Source: Cryptomeria japonica (Eukaryota > Streptophyta > Pinopsida > Cupressales > Cupressaceae). From it: 64,000 nt of DNA. The stretch lies in the NCBI RefSeq assembly GCF_030272615.1, contig NC_081408.1:405549389-405613388 (forward strand), given 5' to 3'. Below the pieces are notes generated by a model. It was not told where the DNA came from and ran no database searches. It was given only the letters and a program-made list of their open reading frames with translations. A program made the position numbers and the translations under genes. Of the stretch, positions 1 to 9,820 are shown piece after piece (within the stretch, counting starts at the first letter, position 1; each line of letters begins with the position of its first letter).

Positions 1-907
1 ATGACAAAGGAAAATCGGCATGAAGATCTACAACACAGATTGAACTGCATACCCTAGCACAAGTTCCAAGAAATGTATGCAAGTTCCAAGGCGGGGTAAA
101 ACATTTTTCAGATTGAAGAATACATTGAACCTAGTCAAAGTTTGAAGATCTGATGGCTATGATTGATCATGGGAAATGTGATCAAGGAGATTAAACGGTT
201 GGCAATTGTTTATAAATAGGGAACTGTTGATAAACAATGTATACAGTCAAGTGTATGCACAGGGATGCTACATAGTAATTACCGAGAACAGAAGCTTGAA
301 TAACTATTTGTATATCAGAGTATAGAGCCCAGCAGATGGACAAGATTAGTTCTATGTCTAGATTGTATTGAGCAAATAAGAATATGCTTTAGCATTTTAG
401 ATGTGAAGTTGCCGATAGATTTTTTATTACTGTTATTTTGTGAAGTGATAGAAAATCTCTTAACCGAGTGGACTTAACAATCTTATTTGTAAAACCCTCT
501 AGAAAGGTGACATTCTAATTGAGTGTTTGAAATCCTTTAACAAGGTCACTTCTAACAAGGTGAAGATCCTAACAGATCTGAGGGAAATCCCTTAACCGGG
601 TCACATCTAGCAATGCGTTTGTAATCTTTAATAGGATTTTCTTTTAACCAAGCATACTCTAGAAGAGTATATTTCTTAGTGGGTCCGAAATCCCACAGTG
701 GTTTTTCCCTATTTGGGTTTCCACGTTAAATTTGGTGTTATGAGGTTTATGATGTTTATATGCTTTTGAGTTTGCATGTTTAACAGTTTTGGTTATATCA
801 CTGAAGTATATGTTACCGAGGTTGAATCTGATGTTTTTATGAAAGATTAAGTTTGTATGATTCACCCCCCCCCTCTCATCTTATTAGCTTGGCATCTATA
901 CTTAACA
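1..907 (+). repeat. Copia-type LTR, 3' end at 907 (left edge not resolved)
   Basis: This is the LTR of the Copia element whose gag follows. A TATA box, TATAAATA, lies at 211-218. The segment 677-725 holds the block CCACAGTGGTTTTTCCC followed by TATTTGGGTTTCCACG; its reverse complement recurs in the minus-strand LTRs at 57331-58742 and 60868-61976, so all belong to one family. A C-rich run at 864-873 and the end TTAACA at 907 mark the 3' edge, and primer sites follow within about 20 bases. The region 440-660 carries several degenerate copies of an 'AATCC-TTAAC-AGGT' motif. The left edge could lie at or before base 1, so the LTR may be incomplete. Confidence 0.7.
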
Positions 908-928
908 TTAAGTATCAGAACTATCAAT

Positions 929-959
929 TGGTATCAGAGCTATCAATTGGTATCAGAGC
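929..959 (+). promoter_or_regulatory. Duplicated primer binding site (initiator Met tRNA type)
   Basis: The sequence TGGTATCAGAGC occurs at 929-940 and again at 948-959. It is the classic plant Copia primer site matching the 3' end of initiator methionine tRNA. The two lie in a perfect 19-bp tandem duplication (TATCAATTGGTATCAGAGC twice, 922-959). A degenerate version, AGTATCAGAAC, sits just upstream. A normal element needs only one site, directly after the LTR. Confidence 0.85.
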
Positions 960-1009
960 TTTAGACTCCGGAAGAAAAGTTTGAAGGTACTTGAGGCAAA
1001 GATCCAAAG

Positions 1010-2095
1010 ATGTATAAGAGGGATGCACCGAAGCTGAACAAGTCAAGTTTCTCTACATGGCATAAAAGGATGAAGTTGCGCCTATCAGGAGTTGGAGAAT
1101 ATGTTGTATATTATCTGGAGAATGATTTCATTACACCGAGCACCTATCCATTGACAATGGAAGAGATAAAGGCAAAGCAAGAACATATCCAAGCAATGAT
1201 TGAAATAACATCTACATTGACCGACTCAGAGTTTAATGATCTAGAAGGCTGCAATGATGCAAAGGCAATGTGGGACAAGCTCATATTTGTGTATGGCGGT
1301 GATGAACATGTTCAAAGAGCAAAAGTGGATAGTCTAAGAGGGCAACTTGAATCTATGAGGATGAATGAAGGTGAGAACATAACTCAGTACAGTACAAGAC
1401 TAAAGGAGATTATCAATCAAATCAAAGGAGCAGTTGGAACCATTGAAGAAAAGGATATAACAAGTAAGTTGTTAAGAACCCTTCTACCAGCTTATGCAAT
1501 CAGAGTCTCTACAACCAATGAATTAAGGTCTGTACCCAATATGTCAGTTTCTTTAGATGCTACTATTGGTAAGCTACATGCATTTGAGTTAAGTAATTTT
1601 GATAATAGTGGGTCTTCGGTAAATAAAGTTGAATCTACATTTAGTTCTTTTCATCTTGATGAATCTAATAATTACAATGAAAGAAAGTATAAGTACTCTG
1701 AAGAAGATCATAGTGGAGCAAGTGAAAGATTTCGTAAGAACATGGAGGAAGTACACAAACTGTATGAGGAAATCAGAAAGCAAGAAGAGTTTGAAGCACT
1801 ATTAGCCAGAAGGTTACCGAGAGGCAAAGGTAAGTATAAAGGAAAACTACCTTTGAAATGTTTCAATTGTGATAAGATAGGACATATGGCTTCTAACTGT
1901 CCTAACAAAGATTCTACTGAAAAGAGAGATTACCGAGATGATAGACAGAAAGACAATCATTACAGAGGACACCGAGACTTCAGAAGAAGAGATAGAAAGA
2001 CATGCTTAATAGCTGATGAGGAATCCAATGATGATAAATCAGATGAAACTAATACAGAGGAAGTAGTTTATGTGGCTATCAAAGATGGATTAGAT
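1010..2095 (+). pseudogene. Copia gag (UBN2-type), 3' truncated
   Basis: Capsid/nucleocapsid protein of a Ty1/Copia retrotransposon, which packages element RNA into virus-like particles. The N-terminal 200 residues match the plant gag-polypeptide (UBN2) pattern: 'FSTWHKRMKLRL' near residue 16, 'AMWDKL' near 86, and 'SMRMNEGENITQY' near 115. A CCHC zinc knuckle, CFNCDKIGHMASNC, is encoded at about 1858-1899, preceded by a basic RLPRGKGKYKGK stretch. The ORF is open to 2347, but its last 80 codons are not Copia: from about 2095 the DNA is the antisense strand of a Gypsy RNase H. The related minus-strand copy at 56188-56553 continues to the protease (DSGCSHHM) at the point where this one stops. 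Protease, integrase, RT and RNase H are all missing here. Confidence 0.85.
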
Positions 2096-2334
2096 AAATT
2101 CAAGCCCAACATTAGTGCTTCATATTTAGCTACATTTTTTGTGCATTCAAATGATAATAAAAAGGAGTATCCACTTGGTGCAATAAAAATCACACCTTCT
2201 TCATTACCCTCTTTGCTACAAGTTCCTTCAAAATACATTTGCCAAACACCTTCTTTGTTTGATTGCAATTCTTTAACAATTGGAAGAGTGTTCTCAACCG
2301 GTGGTTGCGAAGCTTCAATCCTGAAACTTCCCAA
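2096..2334 (-). pseudogene. Additional RNase H domain of element B (truncated)
   Basis: The translation contains 'GVWQMYFEGTCSKEGNEEG', 'FIAPSGYSF', then 'ECTKNVAKYEALMLGL'. This is the pattern of the extra (archaeal-type, RVT_3-like) RNase H found in Tat Gypsy elements. The first catalytic acid region reads FEG where DG is usual, and the E of the 'EYEAL' motif is retained. The domain starts only a few bases after the protease ORF ends, in another frame, with no reverse transcriptase between them. It is truncated after 'LGLNL', where Copia gag sequence begins on the other strand, so the GDS motif is missing. Confidence 0.7.
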
Positions 2335-2341
2335 ATCAACA

Positions 2342-2992
2342 TCATAGAAAAAAATTCATTTGGTTAGGATCAACACGTTCAATCACATGTTCGACTCTAG
2401 GCTCCTTATACAACTTGACATCCTTTCCATTCATAGGTATTGTTGCATATGATAGATTCAATTGAACATCTCCTCCTACTATAGTTGTCCATTGTCTAGA
2501 TAGGAGCATGCCGAAGTATGGAGGAGCGTCAACCACCATAACATCAGTCTTGTATGAGGCTTTAGGGTATGATGCTAATTTGAGTTCTACATCCCACATT
2601 ACTCTAATAACTAGGACAAATTGGTTGTCCATGGCATAACACTTTCCATACGTAGTATCAACCCATAACCCCAGCTCTTTCATTACTGCAAATGGCATAA
2701 TATTTATTGTTGCCCCTAAATATATCATGCAATTCCTAACCAATTTGTTATTTATCAACAAAGTAGTATAAAAAGGAACAATTTGTGAAGGATTATTTAT
2801 TAGGGTGTCTCCTAAATATATTTCAGGAGTTTTCATTATTTGTCCTTTACTTTTATCCTTCTTTTTGTTTTCATGCTTATCACCCATCTCAACCAAAGGA
2901 GTTTTAGATTTGTGGGATACACTTGAAATTAATTTAACAACATTGTTTCCATATTCTTCAATTTCCATCATCTCCAAGAGTGGGACTGGCAT
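2342..2992 (-). pseudogene. Retropepsin-like aspartic protease of element B
   Basis: Aspartic protease that would process the Gag-Pol polyprotein. Just after the middle is 'MIYLGATINIMPFAVMKELG', the Tat/Athila-type active-site block normally written DLGA.INLMP. Here the catalytic Asp codon has become Tyr, so the enzyme would be inactive. A second typical block, 'DVMVVDAPPYFGMLLSRQW', follows 65-70 residues later, corresponding to the C-terminal retropepsin part. The ORF overlaps the gag/linker ORF 2968-3402 by 25 bases in another frame. Confidence 0.75.
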
Positions 2993-3402
2993 TTGATTTG
3001 TGACAAAGCTCGAGTTAGATCAAATGATGGCAAACTTATATTTGGATCAAGCTTACCTACCTTAGGATTAGTTGGCTTCTGCCTTTCCACATCCTGCTGC
3101 TTTTGGTGGTAATTTTGTGGCATCTTATTTTTATCTGTTACAGTTTGTTTTAGGACATATTTCTGGGACATATTTGGATGTAATTGCGTACCTTCATTTT
3201 GTTTGTCAGCTAGAGAATTTGGGCCTATAACTCCTTTATCTTTTACAAATACCCTTGCTGGTGTACCTTGGTCAGGGTTAACATTTCTACTCCTGAGATT
3301 GTAATTTCTCCTAGCTTGAGCTACTACTGCAATTGTTAATGCCTTGATTTCTTCTTCTATTGGACTTCTCAAATAAATTTGATTCTCTTGTTGTTTAGCC
3401 AT
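2968..3402 (-). pseudogene. Gag-protease linker region of element B
   Basis: A hydrophilic segment rich in Lys, Gln and Asn, with 'YNLRSRNVNP' near residue 35. A similar 'YNLRSQGKDP' motif occurs in the same place of element A (near 11790), between gag and protease, so I assign it to the gag/protease linker. No enzymatic domain is visible. Confidence 0.5.
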
Positions 3403-4367
3403 GCATATCTAATTATCGATCCTATTTTCCTCTTCTTGGCCAGAGAATATTTGTTGATCCATATGCATGTTGTACCTTTGTCTATCTACATCATATTATG
3501 GTCCATCATCCCCTAAAGATGAATAATTTCTATTCAAATGATGTGGTCCGAACAAGAACATTATAACCATATGATCCCCTACTTCTTGTTCATATACCAC
3601 TTCATCTTCCATTGATTGAGCAATAGCACAAAAATCAGGTGCATGTGGCAAATTGCAAGCTATACACCAAGGGTTATCTTATACCATATTTTCCCCATGC
3701 TCTTTTAGTGGGTTATGAGTCTCTCTACTAATATTTTATTTTTCTTCAATAGGCTTGCCATCTTTCCAATCAGTCCTATATGACATATCATATAATCTAG
3801 GTCTATGAAGATTTGGTTTATCATATGTTGCAATTTTATAACCTTTTGATAACTTATTAGATAAATATTTTACAACATTTCAAACCTTTTCTAACTTATC
3901 TTCCTCTTTTTCTTATCAATTTTAATTGTTTTCAAGGTTCTGCAGTATCTCGACTCCTTCTCTCTTTCCCATTTTCCCTGAAGCTTTTCTAACATTTTCT
4001 ATTTTCAAAGCCAATCTACATTCCTCATTCAAATCATTTGGAATTTTCATTCTTAATTCATATCCCATTTTAGGGTCAAAATCATTCATATAAAATTATA
4101 TGCAAATAGGGTGTTGGCTTTAAGTGTGGCAGGCCCTTATTCAATGATTTCAGAAACCTCAAATTAATTTTTGAAACTTATTCACTAAGGTTTTTTTGAA
4201 TATTGTTGATTTCATGTAGGAAAAATTTTAGGTTTGAATGATCACCATATTGTACCTTAAAAATCCTCCTAAATTCATTCTAGGAGCTAATTGTTGCATC
4301 AGGCAAGTTATTGAACCAATCCCTTGCATATTCTATGAGGGATTGCATAAATAGCTTCATATATACA
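3403..4367 (-). pseudogene. Central gag of element B (multiple stops)
   Basis: Reading down the minus strand from 4367, the translation gives 'MQSLIEYARDWFNNLPDATI', 'SSWNEFRRIF', and further on 'FDPKMGYELRMKIPNDLNEE' followed by 'CRLALKIENVRKASGKMG'. These match the capsid block of plant Gypsy gag proteins (retrotransposon gag family). The frame is broken by several stops and small shifts. The region 3403-3950 is a low-complexity, Asn/Asp-rich linker with no recognisable motif. Confidence 0.65.
4363..4367. repeat. Left target-site duplication ATACA of element A
   Basis: ATACA at 4363-4367 directly precedes the TGTTATGCC start of the 5' LTR. The same five bases follow the 3' LTR at 24489-24493. 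Five-base duplications are the norm for Gypsy integrases. The gag of element B reads from one side to the other. Confidence 0.9.
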
Positions 4368-4457
4368 TGTTATGCCTGGCATATCTATTTCCCTGTTAAT
4401 CTCCTTGAGTCAAAATTTGGGTCCAATTTGTTTTCTCTTTGCTTTCTTTTCGTTTTT

Positions 4458-4736
4458 GACCTCGTTACTCTGGAGTCCCGGAGTCCCGAGGTCCCTTTGC
4501 TTTCCTTTCGGTTTTTGACATCAGAACTCCGGAGTCCCGAGGTCCCTTTGCTTTTGACCTCGGAACTTCGGAGTCCCGGAGTCCTGAGGTCGCTTTTTCT
4601 TTTGACCTTGGAACTCCAGAGTCCCAAGGTAGGGGCCTCCTTTTTCTTGCTTTGGAACCCCAAATCCTTGGAGTTCCAGTATAGGGTGTTCCTTTTTGTC
4701 GAGCTTGGAACCTCGGGACCCCGGAGTCCCGAGGTC
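4458..4736 (+). repeat. GC-rich palindrome array upstream of TATA (5' LTR)
   Basis: At least five units lie at 4458-4493, 4517-4544, 4556-4591, 4604-4630 and about 4699-4736. Each reads roughly GACCTCGGAACTCC, then GGAGTCCCGAGGTC, so its ends are complementary and can form a stem. In the fourth unit both arms changed together (GACCTTGG with CCAAGGT). Spacers are T-rich (CTTTGCTTTTGAC). The array ends about 40 bases before the TATA box, consistent with upstream promoter or enhancer repeats; that role is inference. Confidence 0.8.
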
Positions 4737-4774
4737 GTGTTTAAGGCCTTCATACAGATGGACTTGGGGGGAGC

Positions 4775-4782
4775 TATAAATA
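4775..4782 (+). promoter_or_regulatory. TATA box of 5' LTR
   Basis: TATAAATA follows a short purine run (TTGGGGGGAG). The same arrangement is conserved in the 3' LTR at 19291-19298. Transcription would start about 30 bases downstream and run through the LTR ORF before reaching gag. Confidence 0.75.
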
Positions 4783-5027
4783 GAGATGATGGACTTTTAA
4801 AGTTCATGTGTTCATCCATAGCTCCTCCTCCCTAGCTCCAAGTTGCGAACCTCTGGACCTCCGAGTTTTCCTTGGCATTTTTGGGCATTTCGATTCACCA
4901 GGTTGGTGATTTCTCTTGCTCATGTTGGTGGTTTCTAGATAAGATTTTTGTTTCCTCTTTTTTTGTGATTGTTGGTTTCTATTTATTTTTCTTTGCGTGC
5001 CTTTGTTTTTGTGTGCCCTAGTTTGAC

Positions 5028-5180
5028 CTAACCCCGGAACCCCGGACCCCCAGAGTTCCGGGTAGCTCTTAACCCCAAACCCCTGGAGTTATGTGTAGCT
5101 CTCAACCCGGAACCCCAGAGTTTCAGGCCTTCTTCACTTATGCCTATCCCGAGACCTCGGGCCATCGAAGTCCCAAGTTA
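5028..5180 (+). repeat. Second GC-rich repeat block (5' LTR leader)
   Basis: Repeated units of the form AACCCCGGAACCCC...CAGAGTTCCGGG separated by TAGCTCT. Three units are visible here, and more in the 3' LTR (19548-19785), so copy number has changed since insertion. The block lies between the TATA box and the ATG of the LTR ORF, in what would be the transcript leader. Confidence 0.7.
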
Positions 5181-5248
5181 AATCAACTTTTATGCTTGTT
5201 ATAAAAAAACTAAGCATTTGCGTTCTGCTTGCAGGTTCAAGTCATTAG

Positions 5249-8200
5249 ATGGACTCATCCTCCAACAATAGAGGCAAAGAAATTGATAGACTCCCAACCA
5301 CCATGAAATACCATTATCAAGGACAGGTCTATGTTTCAAAGCTAGAGGATCAAATCAGATGGGTCACGGATACTGAAATTGGCCATATAGAAATTAAAGA
5401 TATCAAGGCTCAATCGGACAAACCTAGTTTGGAGGCCCTCCGCCGAAGAATCAAGAGGTCCGACCTAGTTGAAACTACTATCTTCCCACAATCAATACAA
5501 GAACCAGAGTTCATAATGACCATTGCTCTATTTTATAACTCAGAAACTAGAAAGTGCACAGATGCACGAGGAAAGATAGTCATAGACTTGTCTCCAGATA
5601 TGCTTGGGTTCGTCTTTGGAATCCCAACCAGGGAGGAATTATTTTTGTTAATCGAAGAAGAGGCCTTAAAGGCATGGAATGACAAGATATCAGCTAGTAA
5701 AAGGCACATGAATACAAACTGGTTAGAAGAAGAAAGAAAGACATGACTCAAGGCAATGAAGATCCTAAGGGCGGACTTCAAAGAGCCTCAAAGAGACTTA
5801 ATCATCATGCTCAGCAAGGCCTTTGGCAAGCCAGATTGCAAGCATTTTCATACCTGGATGTTCCAATTCATGAGCACTATTTTAATAGGAAAATGATATT
5901 TTGATTGGTCGCAGATCCTCTCTGACAATATCTACAAGCAGATGAAAGAAGTTCAGCATATTCAAAAGTTCTTTTTCACATCATATGTCATCTAGGTAGC
6001 CGCTAGAGCTGTAAAGTTTCTAGGGCTACAAGTAGAAGAGCAATTGGGAGAAGAGGAAGGATAGAAGAAGATATGGGAGTATTATGCTTAGCTCACTCTA
6101 GCCAATGCAAAGACTCATTTTAAAAGAGTTAATGATGCCTTCATCTTCCCAATAATAATCAAATTGATAGGAGATGCAGGATATCGGATTAGCCCGGAGG
6201 CCATGGCTATCATTCGAGAATGGGCATGTTGGTTTATCTAAAACCCACACTCTACTTACATCAGGGTTAGCCGATTCAAAGGAAACCCAATGCTGCTGCC
6301 CCGATATTGCAATGATAGGATAATTTTGCTAGAGTATGTGAGGCAGCTTGTGGGCCTTTAGTCACTTTTGTCATCAAAACACAAAGTAGGTATCAATTTC
6401 TTAGTATCTATTGGATACTTTGCATGTTCCAAAATATAAGTAGTGAAGTTAGCAGAACAAGAGCTTCAAGATTTGAACTTGAAAGAGTATGATCATGCTA
6501 GGAAGTTCTATGATCCCTATGGGAAACTTAAACAAGATATGCCTAAGGCATATGAGGGGCACAGGCCCAGCTTGGAGGACTTAGTGGCCAACCTTCAAGA
6601 TAGTTTTGAGGTGAGGGAGAAGAACTATAATAGGTTATCTGTGCCACAGGTGAGAGATTTCAGAATTGAGACTAACCTCCCTAAAGAACTTAGGGATGAT
6701 GGTGACTTACTTGATCCAGCTTATAGGGAATCAGGGATAGATAAAAGGCCTCTCTCCCCAATAAAATGGTCTACAAGTGAAGACACAAATATGGAAAAGG
6801 TCTCCCAAGTGGTCATCAACAGGACCAAGCAATGGTTACGCCAGAGGGTAAGGCCCAGCGTCTCAAAGGTGAAACAAAAGGAATCCACTTTAGAGGTACC
6901 TCAGTCAAGGGGCCATAAGGAGTATGCTCAAAAGACAAGGGTAACCTCGAGGCAAAATATGTCCACCGATCTAAGTGAAGAAGACAAACCTCAAGAAAGC
7001 ACTGAGGACTTACTGAAAAACTCCAAGAAAAGATGAGGGAGTTTGAATTATTAAAGAAGGCTACGGAGCTAGGAGTGAACGACGGATTGGGAGAGGTACC
7101 ACTGGCCAAAGTTATCCCACTGAAGATAGATATAGGGAACACTAAAGGAGAGGGTACCCAAGAAGAAGAAGAAAATATAGAAATTACTGAGGATATACCC
7201 GCTTAGCCACCTTCAACAGATGCCACAAATGCACTAGGTACCAGTTCCGCCGCACCACCACTAGTCAATATATCCGCAGGGCAGCCCAGAGTGCAAGGCT
7301 TCAGACCTACCACTAAAGGAATAAAAGTTAGAAACCTCGAGTTTGATTCAGATCAGGAGGAAGAGGATCTTGAGTAGCAACAATTTCTAGAAGGCGAACA
7401 AGAAGGGGATGAGGTATGAGACCTTCTAAATGAAAGACTAGTGTTAACCCCTCAAGATCAAGAGGACCTTCTTAAGGATATAGCAGTTAGGCAAGGGGAA
7501 ACAGAGACAGGTGATGAAGAAATGTCATTTAATGAGGAGGTCAATGGAAAACTAGGAGATTTACACAAGCAACAAGCTCTGCAAACCAATTTAGCTCGTC
7601 AATTTATACCACCTCAAGACCCTGGGCAAACAGAAGCAGAGGAGCAGGCAAAGGTTCATGTTATAACTGTAGATATAGTGTCACATCAAGGTGACAAGGA
7701 TGAAGATATACCACAATGGCTGGAATTTACCTTTGGGAAGAAAAAGAGAAAAGAAGAGCTCCCTAAGGTCACTCTACAACAAGTAATCACTGAGGAGCCA
7801 CCAAAGGCTAAGAAACTGAAAACTGTTAATCACCTATCGAAAACTAGTTCTGGTGAAGTGATTGCAGATGTGGCAGTTCCATCCCAGGCTGAGGGAAAAG
7901 ATTCTCCCAAATACCAAATATCACAGATAAATTTGGGCAAAAAAACCAAGTGGGGGGAGAATATAAGCAGCTACTAATTGAAATGAGAAAACCCCTGGAC
8001 TCATGCAAAACTGATGACTTACCTTCTACCTCATCACTGCCAGACAAGGAAGTAAAAGTGTTAATGGAGGTGAGGAGAGTGGCAGCTACAACCAAGTCAT
8101 GGGCCCAAGTAAATATGGCCAAAATAAGATTATTTTTGTAAGATACTATGAGGATGTATAGTAAAGCGGTAAAGGTAGGCAGAGCTTTGGCTTCTTGTTC

Positions 8201-8768
8201 CACACAATGGGAATGGAAGTCAAACATTTTCACCAAACAATTCCAAGTTTTGAAGAAGATATTGTGGCTAGGGGAAGAGACGGCGATAAAGGAGGACCTC
8301 TTAGGGGGTGACAACTATAAAAACTTATAGTCTTATGTATACATCTTGGAGATGAAGATTGAAATGTTTCAGCAATATATCAAGGATATGACTGAGATTC
8401 GGGACCCTTTCCTTAGAGAAATTTTATCATACGAGAATTTTGTAAAGAATATGCTAGGACCTTTTGGCCTTAGATTAGTTGATATAGAAATAATGGACCA
8501 ATAGCAAGTTTTGAATCAGTGGGATACATATGAGGCACATCACCTAAGACCCATGACCCAGTTTGATGTCACCCTTATGGACAGATACACGTACCTGATT
8601 ACTTAGTGTCAAGAGGTGGCACACATAGTGAAGGAGTTAGAGGAGGGAAGAACGCATGGAGATGAACTTTTAAAGAAGTATAAGTTTAGAGTTAAGCATG
8701 TAGCAGATCCTCTGGTTCAAGCAGTTGCATGTATAATTGATAATTATAGAGCTTTTATCAAGAAATAA
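5249..8768 (+). pseudogene. LTR-encoded ORF, copy 1 (unknown family, about 1,170 codons)
   Basis: I do not recognise the family. The ATG at 5249 begins MDSSSNNRGKEIDRLPTTMK and the same start is kept in the 3' LTR copy at 19854. The first about 400 codons look globular: 'FYNSETRKCTDARGKIVIDL' and 'SPDMLGFVFGIPTREE' resemble, loosely, plant transposon-associated (PMD-like) proteins. Then come a charged, Pro-rich middle ('KKKRKEELPKVTL', 'EEPPKAKKLK') and a probably helical C-terminal part ('FTKQFQVLKKILWLGEET'). It ends with TAA at 8766-8768. The frame is broken by many stops, mostly where copy 2 has CAG, CAA or TGG, and by a one-base loss near 7018. No signal peptide or clear transmembrane segment is seen. 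Possible roles (accessory or env-like protein) are speculation. Confidence 0.7.
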
Positions 8769-9815
8769 AGGATAAGCACATAATTACTAAAGATAGCAAA
8801 GCTTTTTTTATCCTTAAATCTTATATTTTTAACTATGGCTCCTACTCGAGTTCCAATTTTGAGAGAAATTCTGCATGATTATGAAAATGTGGCTCACCTA
8901 GCAGGGTTGTGTAGTGCTCATGCAGTCCCCATTTCGTAGTTGTTAAGTGGAGTGTCAAGGCAGAAACTTGCAAGTTAACTGTGACTCCTAGTTTCAGTTC
9001 TTAATGTAGGGTAGGGTTATTTCCTAGATAGTAGGGTAAAGAACTTATATAAATTGAGAAGTTGGATTCATTTGTAAGGGTCCCAAATTGATGATTTGTG
9101 GCCTACTTAGAGATTTTAGAATATTTTGCAGATTGTTATGAAGTTTGAGTTATTTTTGTTATACATTCATTAACATTAATATGAGAAGCAGCTTGTAGAT
9201 TGTCTAATCTACGTTTATATTCTACCAAATTGTTCTGTGTAATCTAGTAATATCTATTATTTGGAGTTAGCAACGTGGTTTAATATTTTTGTCCATCACT
9301 TTATGAATCATATTGCTCACGTCAGTGGTGTATGAGAATTATTATGATAGGCCATATTGTTGATGATTTTATTTCCATAAATTTTTGAAATTGATGATTT
9401 TGCAGGTTTTCTGGAGGTTCGTTGTTGAATGCTAACTTGGATAATATTTGATAATTGCTTGGATTGCAGGGAACTAATTGAGTAGTTCATTAAGTTGTCA
9501 TTATATTGGTCTTAATTGTTATTTTCTTGTTTCCCTTTATGCTTCGCATTATATTTCCCAGAGAATCTTAAACCGTAAAAATACAAAAAGAAAGGAAGTG
9601 CAGTTACCCATAACCAGGGAGATTTAGTTCTAACCAGCAGGCCCCTTTATAGGTATAACCACATCAACCATTGGGATTCCCATCACCGTCAAGACCTGTC
9701 TATAGAGACCTTGGAGTATTGAGTTTTCCCAAACTCATTACTTTTTAGGAGAGGTGGTGAGTGTTCACATTGGCTACCTGACTGTTGGTGGGGGTGTCAA
9801 AAATAGTCATCAACA
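8769..9815 (+). other. Non-coding tail of the 5' LTR
   Basis: No ORF or domain is seen. It is well conserved with 23442-24488, ends TGTCAAAAATAGTCATCAACA, and contains no further recognised signals. A polyadenylation role is likely for part of it, but I cannot place a cleavage site. Confidence 0.6.
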
Positions 9816-9820
9816 GAAAC

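Larger units (their letters stand above)
2096..4367 (-). mobile_element. Tat/Athila-like Gypsy element B, downstream part
   Basis: Minus-strand Ty3-Gypsy remnant read from 4367 down to about 2096: gag, then protease, then an RNase H domain. Its 5' part is at 24489-25330, separated by the 20 kb element A. The flanking 5 bases ATACA (4363-4367 and 24489-24493) are the target duplication. The element is cut at about 2096 by the Copia gag, or was inserted into it. No RT, integrase or LTR of B is present in the window. Confidence 0.75.
4368..9815 (+). repeat. 5' LTR of element A (5.4 kb)
   Basis: In order: a GC-rich palindrome array (4458-4736), a TATA box (4775-4782), a second GC-rich repeat block (5028-5180), a long ORF (5249-8768, now broken), and about 1 kb of non-coding tail (8769-9815). 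Relative to the 3' LTR it lacks about 90 bases near 7958, where the 3' copy has 22536-22630. It also lacks one GC-rich unit of the second block, but keeps about 25 bases near 6708-6735 that the 3' copy has lost. The length is far above the usual plant LTR of 0.3-2 kb. Confidence 0.9.

Noticed and set aside
929-959. tRNA gene
   Set aside because: Only the 12-base tRNA 3' complement is present, directly after an LTR; no cloverleaf.
2096-2342. Deletion of the RT in element B as the explanation for protease next to RNase H
   Set aside because: Element A shows the same neighbours with RT present further downstream, so the order may be ancestral; not excluded completely.
4458-4736. CRISPR-like pattern of palindromic repeats with spacers
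   Set aside because: The spacers are themselves similar T-rich sequence, the units vary in length, and the setting is a plant LTR.
4311-4835. Open frames on both strands over the LTR start of element A
   Set aside because: They run across the element boundary at 4368 and over the GC-rich palindrome array; the apparent repeats in the proteins come from the DNA repeats.
7945-7960. AAGTGGGGGGAG as a polypurine tract inside the LTR
   Set aside because: It lies within the LTR ORF (codons for KWGE in the better copy at 22525-22540) and is not followed by an LTR start.
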